This document shows, one piece after another, positions 1 to 8,976 of a stretch of DNA of 64,000 bases. The notes beneath the pieces are model-generated. The model did not search any database, had not been told where the DNA came from, and saw nothing but the letters and a program-made list of their open reading frames with translations. Source of the stretch: Methanoregula sp. (GTDB lineage Archaea > Halobacteriota > Methanomicrobia > Methanomicrobiales > Methanospirillaceae); NCBI GenBank assembly GCA_026625165.1, contig CP112999.1:434001-498000 (forward strand). Direction: 5' to 3'. Position numbers and translations under genes: made by a program. Each line of letters starts with the position of its first letter. Position 1 is the first letter of the stretch.

Positions 1-225
1 CATGAGAAAAATTAATTTTATACGATCGGTCAAATAACCTTCAAACTTCCTATCGAACCATGAAATCTTCCTGCGTTCATCTCCGATACAACGATCGAAT
101 TAAAAAATCCGACAAGAAAATCAGGCCTTTTTGTCTGATTTGACCATAATCAAGCGCCACATACAAAATTAAATGATAATTTATTTAAGTGCGTGTACGG
201 TAATACTCCATGAGGTGAACTAGCC
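1..225. other. Upstream region of mer
   Basis: AT-rich stretch with no gene seen. It holds a 7-bp perfect hairpin (AAATCAG at 118-124 with CTGATTT at 135-141) that could end an upstream transcript. A TATA-like TTTATTTAAG at about 180-189 is placed to start a short mer leader, and a ribosome binding site TGAGGTGA lies at 211-218. Confidence 0.4.
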
Positions 226-1212
226 TTGTCATATGGAATTGAATTTGTCCCAGGAAATGTCAATGTGAAGCAAGTTGTCAACTTCTGCAAACTTGCAGAG
301 TCTAAGGACATCGACTTCGCATGGATCACAAACCACTACAACAACCGCCACTGCTACCCCACCCTCGCCGCAATCGCGCAGGCAACATCGACCCTGAAGA
401 TGGGTCCGGGTATCATGAACTCATTTACCGACACTCCCGCCGCAATGGCATCCTTCTTCTGCACACTCAACGAAATCTCTGACGGGCGTGCAGTCCTCGG
501 TATCGGCCCCGGTGACCTCTCGACGCTCCCGAAGCTTGCGATCAACGCTGAAAAGCCGGTTGCCCGCCTCGAGGAGGCAGTCATACAGATCCGGAAGCTC
601 TGTGCCGGTGAGGAAGTTAAAAAGTCCGGTATGAAGTTCTTCGATTACGATGGTGCCAAGCTTACCGGTGTCAACCTGCCAGGCAAGAAAGGAGTGCCAA
701 TTTACATTGGTGCACAGGGACCTAAGGTTCTTGAACTCGCCGGAAAAGTCGGTGACGGTGCACTGATCAACGCATCCAACCCCAAGGACTTCCAGATCGC
801 CATCCCGATCATCAAGAAGGCAAGCGATGCAGCAGGCAAGAAGACCTTTGATGTCGGTGCATACACTGCGATGTCGATCGACCAGAGCGAGAAGAAGGCA
901 CGCAATGCTGCAAAGATTGTTGCAGCATTCATCGCAGCCGGCTCCCCGCCGGAACTGCTCACCCGTCATGGTCTTGACCTCAACAATGTCGCAAAGATCA
1001 AGGCGGCACTCGGAAAGTTCGACTTCAAGACGGTCGGAGAACTTGTCGGAGACAAGGAGATTGATGCATTCACCATTGCAGGAACTCCTGAAATGGTCAA
1101 GGCAAAGTGCGCAGACCTCACCAAGGCCGGCGTCACCCAGATCATCTTCGGTTCACCACTCGGTCCCGACATGACCAACTCCATCCGCCTCCTCGGCAAG
1201 TACGTTGTATAA
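226..1212 (+). CDS. mer: 5,10-methylene-H4MPT reductase (F420-dependent)
   Basis: Mer reduces methylene-tetrahydromethanopterin to methyl-tetrahydromethanopterin with reduced F420 in the cytoplasm; it belongs to the bacterial-luciferase-like flavin/F420 superfamily. The 328-residue length and the start MSYGIEFVP, the segment NHYNNRHCYPT and the IGPGD loop are typical of Mer. The start is a TTG at 226, chosen because GAGGTGA sits 7 bases upstream and the protein begins at the family's usual first residue. A T-run at 1280-1285 follows the gene. It lies close to mtd, the preceding enzyme of the pathway, but on the opposite strand. Confidence 0.96.
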   Translation: MSYGIEFVPGNVNVKQVVNFCKLAESKDIDFAWITNHYNNRHCYPTLAAIAQATSTLKMGPGIMNSFTDTPAAMASFFCTLNEISDGRAVLGIGPGDLSTLPKLAINAEKPVARLEEAVIQIRKLCAGEEVKKSGMKFFDYDGAKLTGVNLPGKKGVPIYIGAQGPKVLELAGKVGDGALINASNPKDFQIAIPIIKKASDAAGKKTFDVGAYTAMSIDQSEKKARNAAKIVAAFIAAGSPPELLTRHGLDLNNVAKIKAALGKFDFKTVGELVGDKEIDAFTIAGTPEMVKAKCADLTKAGVTQIIFGSPLGPDMTNSIRLLGKYVV

Positions 1213-1279
1213 TCTTATTGTACAACCTGCCGGATCGGCTGCAGGGCGATACTGCCAATCATGGTAATATCCCCCAATC

Positions 1280-1285
1280 TTTTTT
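1280..1285 (+). terminator. T-run after mer
   Basis: Six T bases in a pyrimidine-rich context about 70 bases after the mer stop and before the GalT-like gene; oligo-T tracts are the usual archaeal termination signal. Confidence 0.4.
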
Positions 1286-1362
1286 ATTTCTTTGAAAAAT
1301 TCCAAGGCAATTACATGAAAAATGCTATCTTGATATCGGACGATAACAGAAGATGAGAGGAC

Positions 1363-2289
1363 ATGTTTACGGTTCGGGAGATTCCCGTCATGGGAGGGGG
1401 AATACTGCAGGAACGAAAAGAACTGTATACCGGGCTCCGGTGCAAAATAAGCCCTGAACGATTAAAACGCCATATCAACCTGTCTGTTCACGTGCCTGCT
1501 GATTCTGCCGGTTGCCCGTTCTGCCCCGATCAAGTCCTGGCCGTTACACCTACATTCTCTGATAAAAAACGTGTAATTAAAGGTGAGAGTGTCACCTTCC
1601 CCAATCTCTTCCCGTTTGCCCAGTGGCATACCGTTACGGTGATAACTAAGGCCCACACTGTCCTTGAATTCTCGCATCGCCAGATTGCCGATGCTCTCTC
1701 AGCACAGATCGAGACCCTCCGGCGTTTCGATGGATACCCAAGCATCAACTGGAATTTTTTACCATCAGCCGGAGCCAGTCTCGTACACCCCCATATGCAG
1801 GCACTCTCTGACAGGCGCCCGTCAGCGATTGCAGAACGGTACCTCAGTGCAAGCAAGCGCTACCGCAGCACCCATGGCGAATCGTACTGGGAGGCTGTCA
1901 GAAGACAGGAACGAGGTTCGGAAAGGTACCTTTTTGGGGATGAGATCCTCTGGCACGCCCACGCGGTCCCGTTGGGCGAAAAAGAGGTGCGTGGGATCCT
2001 CACGTTATCCGAAATCGGCGAACTTGAGAATTATGTCGAAGAGCTGTCAAATGATATTCTCACAGTGATCTCACTTTACGAAAAACTCGGAACACATGCG
2101 TTCAACATGGCACTCTTTTTGGATAAAGCGGGTGGGGATCACGGATTTTGTGCATTTTGCTCGTTTATCTCCCGCATCAACCCGAATCCCCTGTCAACAA
2201 GCGATTCGGCGTTTATGGAGCGCCTGCACCTGGAGCCGGTGATCCTGACCCTCCCGGAGGATCTTGGCAGGTACTACAGGAATAAATAA
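1363..2289 (+). CDS. GalT-like nucleotidylyltransferase (HIT superfamily)
   Basis: A 308-residue protein resembling galactose-1-phosphate uridylyltransferase. It has the N-terminal zinc pair CPFC (residues 51-54), the catalytic-type HPHMQ (about 142-146, usually HPHAQ or HPHGQ in GalT), and a second HAH pair near residue 210 with a CAFC near the C-terminus. The family transfers a nucleotide monophosphate between sugar 1-phosphates through a uridylyl-histidine. The Met in place of the usual small residue in H-P-H-x-Q leaves the exact substrate open; an ADP-glucose or UDP-sugar phosphorylase role is also possible. It is followed convergently by mtd. Confidence 0.75.
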   Translation: MFTVREIPVMGGGILQERKELYTGLRCKISPERLKRHINLSVHVPADSAGCPFCPDQVLAVTPTFSDKKRVIKGESVTFPNLFPFAQWHTVTVITKAHTVLEFSHRQIADALSAQIETLRRFDGYPSINWNFLPSAGASLVHPHMQALSDRRPSAIAERYLSASKRYRSTHGESYWEAVRRQERGSERYLFGDEILWHAHAVPLGEKEVRGILTLSEIGELENYVEELSNDILTVISLYEKLGTHAFNMALFLDKAGGDHGFCAFCSFISRINPNPLSTSDSAFMERLHLEPVILTLPEDLGRYYRNK

Positions 2290-2295
2290 AAAAAA
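2288..2295 (-). terminator. Oligo-T terminator of mtd
   Basis: An A8 tract on the plus strand, read as T8 on the minus strand, lies about 15 bases after the mtd stop and at the end of the convergent GalT-like gene. Confidence 0.5.
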
Positions 2296-2309
2296 GGGTT
2301 CGGATTAAT

Positions 2310-3149
2310 TTACTCGAATTTTGCGACGAGTTTGTTCTTGGATACGATCACGCCGTCTTTCTTGTGCGGCTTGCGGATTACGCCATCGCATCCCTTCTCA
2401 ATCTCGCGGGCTTCATCACAGAGTACTGCTGCAACTTTCATCATCTCGTGCGCACTGGCAACGATCGGGATGTACTTCTCCCATTCCTTGGTCATGAAGC
2501 ATCCCTTTACATTGACCATTGCGACTGCTGTTGCAATCTCATAGGCAGCGCGTGCTTTTGCAAGTGCGTAAGGGTTGGTGAACTCGCCGTCGACTGCCTT
2601 GTCTGTGGTCATGATAATCTTGGGGAGCTCAAGGGCATCGCCCTTCTTACCTGCCTTGACCTGATCGATGACTTTGTCAATTCCCTGCTGAAGCTTGCGG
2701 AAGGCACCGGTGAGGGCGAGAACCTTCACAAGGTTGCCGTTGTAGTCTGCCATCTCGACGGGATCGAGGAACTCTCTGCGGGCACCGATCATGGCGTCGG
2801 CTTTCATGATGATGTAGCCGAACTTGCTTGCCTTGATGCCCTCCCATTCCTTCTTGGTGGTCACATCATCGGTGATGACGATGCAGGGAATACCTGCTGC
2901 GGCAAGCGCCTCGCGTGCACCGGTTGGGCCGGGAAGCACACCATTTGGGGAAACAACAATACAGAAGTCCGGTTTCCATGCCTTCATGTTGGATACGACA
3001 CGGTCAATATCCTCCGGCTGGAGCTTTGTACCGCTCGTTGCCATGAATGTCTGCATATCTTCACGGTCTGCTCTCTCATCAAGGAGCAGTTCGGCCATTA
3101 CACCGCTTGCAATATTGCCTAATTTGGCAACTCCGACTTTAACAACCAT
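2310..3149 (-). CDS. mtd: F420-dependent methylene-H4MPT dehydrogenase
   Basis: Mtd oxidises or reduces methenyl/methylene-tetrahydromethanopterin with coenzyme F420, the step before Mer. The start [16 protein letters not shown], the segment [11 protein letters not shown] and the 279-residue length are diagnostic of this cytoplasmic family, which has no other close relatives. GAGGTG lies just upstream of the ATG. It is transcribed away from a Tfx-family regulator, with a 206-base shared promoter region. Confidence 0.97.
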   Translation of the reverse strand: MVVKVGVAKLGNIASGVMAELLLDERADREDMQTFMATSGTKLQPEDIDRVVSNMKAWKPDFCIVVSPNGVLPGPTGAREALAAAGIPCIVITDDVTTKKEWEGIKASKFGYIIMKADAMIGARREFLDPVEMADYNGNLVKVLALTGAFRKLQQGIDKVIDQVKAGKKGDALELPKIIMTTDKAVDGEFTNPYALAKARAAYEIATAVAMVNVKGCFMTKEWEKYIPIVASAHEMMKVAAVLCDEAREIEKGCDGVIRKPHKKDGVIVSKNKLVAKFE

Positions 3150-3192
3150 CGTTTACACCTCGTTTTGTAACACGATATTATGACCGAGTTTC

Positions 3193-3201
3193 GATATAAA
3201 G
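3193..3201 (-). promoter_or_regulatory. TATA box of mtd
   Basis: CTTTATATC on the minus strand, about 45 bases upstream of the mtd ATG, predicts a leader of roughly 20 bases that includes the GAGGTG ribosome binding site (3157-3162). Confidence 0.55.
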
Positions 3202-3288
3202 ATTTTGAATTGACCTTTCCTCGTGACGCTTTCGTGAAAAATTAATATTTTTTTGATTTTTAAAAAAAAATTGCACGGATTTTTTGCG

Positions 3289-3302
3289 GCTTATAAAAAA
3301 AC
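3289..3302 (+). promoter_or_regulatory. TATA-like element of tfx
   Basis: GCTTATAAAAAAAC on the plus strand about 55 bases before the tfx ATG. Together with the mtd TATA box it makes this a compact divergent promoter. Confidence 0.4.
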
Positions 3303-3355
3303 TGCATTTTAAAGTTAACAAAAAGTGTTTAAATTTTGCGTGTTGATCAGATAGT

Positions 3356-3760
3356 ATGAAAGACGGGTTACTCACCGAACGGCAGATGGAGGTGTTGAGG
3401 TACCGCAAACAGGGATTGACCCAGCAGCAGATCGCCGACATCATTGCTACCTCAAAGGCAAATGTCTGTACAATCGAAAAATCTGCAATGGAAAATATCC
3501 GCCGGGCAAAGGAAACACTTGATTTCCTGTACACACTCGACTCGACTCATCTCTGTACAATTCCTTCCGGCACCGATCTCTTTGATGTGCCCATATTGAT
3601 CTTCTCAGAAGCGGAGAAGATAAATATCAAGGTAAAATACGATACGATATCACTCATCAACCATATGAGGGAGTCCCGCCCGAAAAGCTACAAAGGACGG
3701 TCACTTTCGGAAAATATCGATGTGTACATTACCAATACCGGGGATATTTATTTCGGATAA
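3356..3760 (+). CDS. Tfx-family DNA-binding transcriptional regulator
   Basis: 134 residues. The first ~50 form a helix-turn-helix of LuxR/sigma-4 type (LTERQMEVLRYRKQGLTQQQ, then IADIIATSKANVCTIEKSAM), followed by a Tfx C-terminal domain of about 80 residues. Tfx of Methanothermobacter binds the promoter of the molybdenum formylmethanofuran dehydrogenase operon; that is family knowledge and not shown for this protein. Its placement divergent from mtd suggests it may act on mtd or on itself. Confidence 0.85.
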   Translation: MKDGLLTERQMEVLRYRKQGLTQQQIADIIATSKANVCTIEKSAMENIRRAKETLDFLYTLDSTHLCTIPSGTDLFDVPILIFSEAEKINIKVKYDTISLINHMRESRPKSYKGRSLSENIDVYITNTGDIYFG

Positions 3761-4440
3761 GCAACCCGCAGATATCCGGAAATCAGGGTTGAAGAGATGG
3801 GATTATACCCGTTGTTCAACAAGGGGGATTCAACACCTTCCGGTCTGGGTTGCACCATGAGGATATCTTTATAATGTTTTTTATACAATAATTAAGGAAG
3901 CCGATATGAAGAAGTCCTATGGGCTGGTGCAGGGGATCTCCTCCTGCATCAGATCCTGACGGCGGGCTTTGGGATCAGGATATCAGATCCCGCACTGCCG
4001 GAGGATTTCTTTGATTGGTGAACTCCGTGCATATAATATGGGCGGAAAAGCCGAGAAGGAGTTGTGATCCGTCACAACGGGCTGACAAGGTAGGTCTGAC
4101 AACAGCGCATGGGTGGACGTCAATAAGACGAGCCTGTTCCTCTGGGTGCCGGCGTGCAAACCCAAAAAGGATGCGTTATCGTCAGGATCTCTTTCGCGAG
4201 ACAGGAATGCCGGTTTGTCCGGCAGTTCCAGAACCGGGCGAGGTTTAAACATCGTCAGGCATTGGTGGAAGCGCACCATTAGAATGGCTGTGCCACCTGT
4301 CTGACAAAAGATCAGGGATCGCCCCGGTTCCGCGTGTTGGCGTCTGTAATGAGCGTAAAAAAATACACTCATTCTCGGAATATTAACAGTTCGTAACGAA
4401 TTGAGAAAAACCTACACGCATTATAAGGATTGATAAATTC
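3761..4440. other. 680-base gap between tfx and the ribosomal operon
   Basis: No believable protein gene. A minus-strand open frame over 3983-4372 has no protein-like composition. The gap contains a TATA-like element (CTTTATAAT, 3867-3875) and a dense series of perfect hairpins described under the candidate RNA, and just before rpl3 an AAGGA ribosome binding site (4425-4429). Confidence 0.6.
3900..4375 (+). ncRNA. Candidate structured non-coding RNA
   Basis: Seen directly: 10-bp hairpin 3924-3933/3943-3952 (one G-U); 7-bp 3953-3959/3975-3981; 6-bp AACTCC/GGAGTT (4021-4026/4058-4063) or, competing with it, a perfect 7-bp GTTGTGA-tccg-TCACAAC (4061-4078); perfect 6-bp TGCCGG/CCGGCA (4208-4224); and a nested long-range structure in which 4231-4240 pairs with 4320-4330 (one bulge) around 4254-4261/4298-4305, 4264-4267/4294-4297 and 4273-4276/4290-4293. 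A TATA-like element 25-30 bases before 3900 favours the plus strand, and a last hairpin 4348-4353/4368-4373 has an A-rich loop. I could not find the conserved RNase P RNA blocks or the SRP helix 8 loop. A 17-codon frame with a possible ribosome binding site (3906-3959) lies at its 5' end. The strand, ends and function are inference. Confidence 0.4.
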
Positions 4441-5454
4441 ATGCCAAAGATTAACAGACCACGCAGGGGTTCGCTTGCATACAGCCCGAGAACACGTGCA
4501 AAGAGCCCGATCCCCAGATACCAGTCATGGCCTGCCTACGATGGTGCGCCTATTCTGCAGGGGTTTGCCGGCTATAAAGTAGGTATGACGCATGTGATCA
4601 TGGTGGACGACCATAAGGACAGTCCTACTGAGGGCAAAGAGATCATGGTGCCTGTTACCGTGATCGAGGTCCCTGCCATGAAGATCGCAGCAATCCGTGC
4701 CTATTCACGGGATACGTATGGAAAGCATGCGCTGACCGAAGTCTGGTCGGAGCAGCTCGACGACGTGCTCGGCCGCCGAATCACCTTGCCAAAGGACTAT
4801 AACCCCGAAAATGCCAGAAAGGCGCTCACCGATGCAATCGCGGCAGGAAAAGTCGCGGAACTCCATGCTGTCATGTACACCCAGCCGGTCACCCTCACAG
4901 GAGTGCCCAAAAAAGTGCCCGACCTCATGGAGATCAAGGTTGCCGGGGGGGCGATCGACAAGCAGTTCGAATTTGTCATGGGCCTGCTCGGAAAAGAGGT
5001 GAACCTGACAAATGTTATCCAGATCGGAACATATGCAGATATCACCGCGATCACAACCGGAAAGGGGACGCAGGGTGCAGTAAAGCGCTGGGGCATCATG
5101 CTGCGCAAGCGCAAACACTCCCGCGGGAAAAAGGAGCGGCACATCGGCACACTCGGCCCGTGGAACCCGCACCACGTCCGCTGGGAAGTCCCGCAGATGG
5201 GGCAGATGGGGTTCCAGCAGCGCACCGAATTCAACAAGCGCATCCTGAAAATCGGGGAGAACGGAAGCGAGATTACACCAGCCGGAGGTTTCCTCCACTA
5301 TGGTGTGCTCAACAGCCCGTATGTCCTGATCAAGGGGTCCATCCCGGGCCCCGCCAAGAGACTGGTGCGTATCCGTCCCGCAATCCGGCAGGGCGAACAT
5401 ATTGTCCGAATGCCTACGGTCCAGCACGTGAGCGTCCAGAGCAAACAGGGGTGA
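4441..5454 (+). CDS. rpl3: Large ribosomal subunit protein uL3
   Basis: First gene of the ribosomal operon, 337 residues, usual for archaeal uL3. It starts [20 protein letters not shown] and carries the conserved central KGKG/KRWG-type segment ([13 protein letters not shown]), which lies near the peptidyl transferase centre and organises 23S rRNA assembly. AAGGA is 11 bases upstream of the ATG. It is followed after 4 bases by rpl4. Confidence 0.97.
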   Translation: MPKINRPRRGSLAYSPRTRAKSPIPRYQSWPAYDGAPILQGFAGYKVGMTHVIMVDDHKDSPTEGKEIMVPVTVIEVPAMKIAAIRAYSRDTYGKHALTEVWSEQLDDVLGRRITLPKDYNPENARKALTDAIAAGKVAELHAVMYTQPVTLTGVPKKVPDLMEIKVAGGAIDKQFEFVMGLLGKEVNLTNVIQIGTYADITAITTGKGTQGAVKRWGIMLRKRKHSRGKKERHIGTLGPWNPHHVRWEVPQMGQMGFQQRTEFNKRILKIGENGSEITPAGGFLHYGVLNSPYVLIKGSIPGPAKRLVRIRPAIRQGEHIVRMPTVQHVSVQSKQG

Positions 5455-5458
5455 TCAC

Positions 5459-6205
5459 ATGAAAGCACAGGTTAAAACCATTGAAGGCGGAGTTTCACGG
5501 GATATTGATCTCCCTGTCATGTTCACAGAGGAGTTCCGTCCAGATCTGATTAAAAAAGCGGTCATGGCACTCCAGAGTACCCGCAGACAGCCTCACGGGA
5601 CATATCCCTATGCAGGTATATGTTCCTCTGCAGTCGGCTGGGGAAGCGGGCGTGGTTCATCGCACGTACCCCGAATCAAGAACGGTTCGCGCGCTGCCAA
5701 AGTCCCGCAGGCAAAGGGTGGGCGGGAAGCACACCCGCCGGTTGTTGCAAAAGTGCTCATCAAGCAGATCAACCAGAAGGAAAAACAGAAGGCGTTCCGG
5801 TCAGCAATTGCAGCGAGTGTGCAGGAAGAACTCGTCCGCAAACGGGGGCACCTCTTTGAAGGGGCAGTGCCGGTTGTTTTTGAGGACAAGTTCGAGACCC
5901 TCAGCCGCACACAGGACGTCATCTCAGCGCTCACCGCAGCCGGTGTGTTCCAGGATGTCGAGCGGGCAAAGGAGAGCAAAAAAGTCCGTGCAGGCAGGGG
6001 CAAGATGCGCGGTCGCCGGTACAAGCAGCGCAAGAGCCTGCTCATCGTAACTTCCGGCTCACCCCTGCGTTCCGCACGCAACCTTGCCGGTGTCGATGTC
6101 GTAACAATCGACCAACTCAACGTCGAACACCTTGCACCGGGTATGCAGGCAGGAAGGCTCACAGTCTGGACGGAAAGTGCGCTCACAAGGCTGGAGGGGA
6201 GATAA
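5459..6205 (+). CDS. rpl4: Large ribosomal subunit protein uL4
   Basis: 248 residues. It has the archaeal/eukaryal uL4 signature: a globular start, the long exit-tunnel loop with TRRQPHGTYPYAG and GWGSGRGSSHVPR (around 40-70), and the C-terminal RAARNLAGVDV-like segment (SARNLAGVDVVTIDQLNVEH). The protein lines the nascent-chain tunnel. It directly abuts rpl23. Confidence 0.96.
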   Translation: MKAQVKTIEGGVSRDIDLPVMFTEEFRPDLIKKAVMALQSTRRQPHGTYPYAGICSSAVGWGSGRGSSHVPRIKNGSRAAKVPQAKGGREAHPPVVAKVLIKQINQKEKQKAFRSAIAASVQEELVRKRGHLFEGAVPVVFEDKFETLSRTQDVISALTAAGVFQDVERAKESKKVRAGRGKMRGRRYKQRKSLLIVTSGSPLRSARNLAGVDVVTIDQLNVEHLAPGMQAGRLTVWTESALTRLEGR

Positions 6206-6454
6206 ATGATCCTCAAGTATCCATTTGTCACGGAAAAGGCAATGGTCCTGCTCGAGAACCAGAGTAAACTCCAGTTCCTTGTCCGCAGGGAAGCGACCAA
6301 GACCCAGATCAAGCGCGAGATCGAGAAAGCGTTCGACCAGAAAGTGACCAGCATCCGCACCCTCATGAATACCCATGGGGAGAAAAAAGCGATCGTGAGT
6401 TTCGAGAACGAAAAAGCCGCAGAGGAGATCCTCAGCCGGCTCGGTATTATGTAG
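6206..6454 (+). CDS. rpl23: Large ribosomal subunit protein uL23
   Basis: 82 residues, the standard short archaeal uL23. It starts MILKYPFVTEKAM, the conserved (Y/P)-x-TEK motif, and has the basic KTQIKREIEKAF helix. It sits at the tunnel exit and docks SRP and other nascent-chain factors. It starts immediately after the rpl4 stop. Confidence 0.96.
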   Translation: MILKYPFVTEKAMVLLENQSKLQFLVRREATKTQIKREIEKAFDQKVTSIRTLMNTHGEKKAIVSFENEKAAEEILSRLGIM

Positions 6455-6463
6455 GTGGGAACC

Positions 6464-7180
6464 ATGGGACATCGTATTACAACTCAGAGCAGAGGCAAAG
6501 GAGGGCCGACATACCGTGCACCATCCCACCGGTATAAGGCAGAACTCCGGCATATCGGGGATGGCTCTGCCACGGTGAACGGCTCGGTGATCGATATCGA
6601 GCACGATCCGGCGCGCAATGCGCCGATAGCACTCGTCAGGCTCGAAGACGGAAAAAAGACATACATGCTTATCACAGAAGGCATTGGTGTCGGGGCAGCC
6701 GTCGCATGGGGTGCGGATGTTGAAGTAAAGAATGGCAACACCCTGCCCCTTGAGAATATCCCGACAGGCTCGTATATCTGCAACATCGAATCCCGGCCAA
6801 ACGATGGCGGCAAGTTCGTCCGCTCCTCCGGAGTGCAGGCAATCGTTGTCGACAAGACCTCCGACCGTGTCGGCGTCCGGATGCCGAGCGGCAAGACAAA
6901 ATGGTTCAGTTCCCAGTGCCGGGCGACCATAGGCATTGTTGCAGGCGGGGGACGCGTTGAGAAACCGTTCGTAAAAGCCGGCAACAAGCACCATAAGATG
7001 AAAAATACCGCGTCCAACTGGCCCCGCGTTCGCGGGGTTGCAATGAACGTGATCGACCACCCGTTCGGTGGTGGCGGTCACCAGCACACCGGTCGCCCCA
7101 AGACGATCGCACGCGGCACATCTCCCGGAAGGACGGTAGGACACGTGGCTGCACGCAGGACAGGTAAGAGCAGGAAGTGA
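6464..7180 (+). CDS. rpl2: Large ribosomal subunit protein uL2
   Basis: 238 residues from the ATG at 6464. A GTG nine bases earlier is also in frame, but MGHRITTQSRGKG matches the family start and TAGGTGGGA precedes the ATG. Conserved uL2 features are PTYRAPSHRYKA, the RGVAMN(V)ID-HP(F)GGG-H segment with the His of the peptidyl transferase region, and the basic tail. It is essential for subunit joining. Confidence 0.97.
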   Translation: MGHRITTQSRGKGGPTYRAPSHRYKAELRHIGDGSATVNGSVIDIEHDPARNAPIALVRLEDGKKTYMLITEGIGVGAAVAWGADVEVKNGNTLPLENIPTGSYICNIESRPNDGGKFVRSSGVQAIVVDKTSDRVGVRMPSGKTKWFSSQCRATIGIVAGGGRVEKPFVKAGNKHHKMKNTASNWPRVRGVAMNVIDHPFGGGGHQHTGRPKTIARGTSPGRTVGHVAARRTGKSRK

Positions 7181-7185
7181 TTGGT

Positions 7186-7605
7186 ATGGCAGCACCCAGA
7201 AAGACACAGAAAAGGATGCCCCGGCGGCGTGAAGAGTTCACCTACCGCGGGTACAAGATTGACGAGCTGAAAGCGATGGGGTTGACTGAACTCCTTCCTA
7301 TCATGCCAGCACGTGCACGCCGCAAGGTGGTACGAGGCCTTTCCCGCGGCGAAGAGACGCTCCTTGGAAAGATCCGCGATGGTGACCAGAAGATCCGGAC
7401 CCACCTCCGCGACATGATCGTCCTGCCGGAGATGGTGGGAAGGACAATCGAGATTTATACCGGCAAGGAATTTGTAAAAGTTGAGTTCCAGCCGGAGTCG
7501 GTTTTCCACTACCTTGGTGAGTTTGCACTGACACGAAAGAGGGTTACCCACGGTTCCGCAGGTATCGGAGCAACGAGGGGCAGCAAGTACGTTCCGCTGA
7601 AGTGA
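7186..7605 (+). CDS. rps19: Small ribosomal subunit protein uS19
   Basis: 139 residues from the ATG at 7186 (a GTG at 7177 overlapping the rpl2 stop is possible but less like the family). It is of the archaeal type, with an N-terminal basic extension ([15 protein letters not shown]) and the core IGHKLGEF-equivalent [12 protein letters not shown], then [18 protein letters not shown]. It is a head protein contacting 16S rRNA near the A site. Confidence 0.95.
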   Translation: MAAPRKTQKRMPRRREEFTYRGYKIDELKAMGLTELLPIMPARARRKVVRGLSRGEETLLGKIRDGDQKIRTHLRDMIVLPEMVGRTIEIYTGKEFVKVEFQPESVFHYLGEFALTRKRVTHGSAGIGATRGSKYVPLK

Positions 7606-7610
7606 TGGAC

Positions 7611-8075
7611 ATGGCACGAATTGCATATTCACAAAAACTGGAGGGCGAAAACTTCGCCCGTGGAAAGGCAAACGAGCTTTCCATATCGCCCAAACATTCG
7701 ATAGAGATTGCCAGTTACATCAGGCACAAGCGGATAAACGACGCGATCGCGTATCTATCCGATGTCATCGCGCTGAAAAAAGCAATCCCGTTCCGGCGGT
7801 TCAACCGGAATGTAGCGCACAAACGCGGACTTCCCGACAAATGGGATGCAGGCAGATACCCGGTCAAGGCATCAAAAGCGTACATCCGGCTGCTTGAATC
7901 GGTCAAGAAAAATGCAGAATACCTCGGTCTCGATGCAGAGAAACTCGAGATCGTCCTTGTTACTGCAAACCGCGGGAGGGCTCAGAAAGCCTTCTTCCCC
8001 CGTGCCATGGGTCGTGCTACCCCTAAGGTTCGTGAAACCGTCAACATCGAGATTGTGGCAAAAGAGGTGGCGTAA
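7611..8075 (+). CDS. rpl22: Large ribosomal subunit protein uL22
   Basis: 154 residues from the ATG at 7611 ([10 protein letters not shown]); in-frame GTG 7602 and ATG 7605 would add two or three residues. It shows the uL22 signature [20 protein letters not shown] and the long tunnel-lining beta hairpin ending [19 protein letters not shown]. The stop overlaps the rps3 start by one base. Confidence 0.95.
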   Translation: MARIAYSQKLEGENFARGKANELSISPKHSIEIASYIRHKRINDAIAYLSDVIALKKAIPFRRFNRNVAHKRGLPDKWDAGRYPVKASKAYIRLLESVKKNAEYLGLDAEKLEIVLVTANRGRAQKAFFPRAMGRATPKVRETVNIEIVAKEVA

Positions 8076-8773
8076 TGGCCGTGGAAAGGAAATTTATCGC
8101 AGAAGGTGTCCGGAAAGCCCGCGTGGAGAAGTACCTGACCAAGGAACTGAAGCGTGCGGGATACGGCGGCATGGATATTGCCAGGACTCCGCTTGGAACT
8201 CAGGTCACGATCTTTGCGGAAAAACCCGGAATCGTGATTGGGAAGGGCGGAAAGCTGGTCCACCAGCTGACCCAGGACCTTGCCCAGAAGTACAATGTCG
8301 AATCCCCCCAGATCGAGGTCCAGCAGGTGGCAAACCCATCTTTTAACGCCCAGATCATGGCGGAAAGGCTCGCAAACGCTCTTGAGCGGGGCTGGTACTT
8401 CCGCAAAGCGGGAACCAGCATCCTGCGCCGGGTCATGGACTCCGGTGCACTGGGATGCCAGGTCATTATCGCCGGTAAACTTACCGGTGCACGTGCGAGG
8501 ACCCAGAAGTTCACCGAGGGGTACATCAAGCACTGCGGTGAACCCAGCAACACAATTGTCGAAAAGGGCTACGCGGTTGCGATCAAGAAACTCGGTGTCA
8601 TCGGCGTGCAGGTCAAGATCGTCCCCGCCGGTGCAAAACTTCCGGACCACTTCGAGGTCATCGAGCAGGAGAAGGCAAAACCGGCACAGAAGGGCGTTGT
8701 CCCTAAAGCCGGTAATGATGCAGACGATGAACCTGCTCTCCCCGATGATATCGATCACGTGGAGGGACGGTAA
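8075..8773 (+). CDS. rps3: Small ribosomal subunit protein uS3
   Basis: 232 residues. It has a KH domain with GIVIGKGGKLVHQL (the GxxG loop near residue 51) and the C-terminal uS3 domain (AGKLTGARARTQKF). The last ~40 residues form an acidic/basic disordered tail. It lines the mRNA entry channel. Its TAA overlaps the ATG of rpl29. Confidence 0.96.
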   Translation: MAVERKFIAEGVRKARVEKYLTKELKRAGYGGMDIARTPLGTQVTIFAEKPGIVIGKGGKLVHQLTQDLAQKYNVESPQIEVQQVANPSFNAQIMAERLANALERGWYFRKAGTSILRRVMDSGALGCQVIIAGKLTGARARTQKFTEGYIKHCGEPSNTIVEKGYAVAIKKLGVIGVQVKIVPAGAKLPDHFEVIEQEKAKPAQKGVVPKAGNDADDEPALPDDIDHVEGR

Positions 8774-8976
8774 TGGCGATATTCAGGGCAAAGGATGTCC
8801 AGCAGCTTTCTGATGTCGAACTGCAGGAACAGATGGGAAAGCTCCGCATGGAGCTCGTCCAGCATTACGGCAAGGTGAGCGCCGGGGGAGCAACGGAAAA
8901 CCCCGGGCATATCCGTGAATTACGCAGGACGATTGCCCGCATGATGACCGAGCAGAACCGCAGGAGAACTGCATGA
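8773..8976 (+). CDS. rpl29: Large ribosomal subunit protein uL29
   Basis: 67 residues. It is the two-helix uL29 fold, MAIFRAKDVQQLSDVELQEQ and then the conserved RELRRTIARMMTEQNRR. It sits beside uL23 near the tunnel exit. Its end overlaps the start of the RNase P protein gene by four bases. Confidence 0.94.
   Translation: MAIFRAKDVQQLSDVELQEQMGKLRMELVQHYGKVSAGGATENPGHIRELRRTIARMMTEQNRRRTA

Noticed and set aside
3983-4372. 129-codon minus-strand open frame between tfx and rpl3
   Set aside because: The translation has no protein-like pattern and the bases form many RNA hairpins; treated as part of the candidate RNA region.
3900-4375. RNase P RNA or SRP RNA identity for the structured region
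   Set aside because: I could not find the conserved RNase P blocks (such as ACAGAA with its P4 partner) or the SRP helix 8 tetraloop and AGCA loop. A partial look-alike near 4281-4300 is too weak.
6059-7207. 382-codon frame on the minus strand across rpl4, rpl23 and rpl2
   Set aside because: It runs antisense to three certain ribosomal protein genes and has Cys/His-rich composition typical of antisense frames in this GC range.
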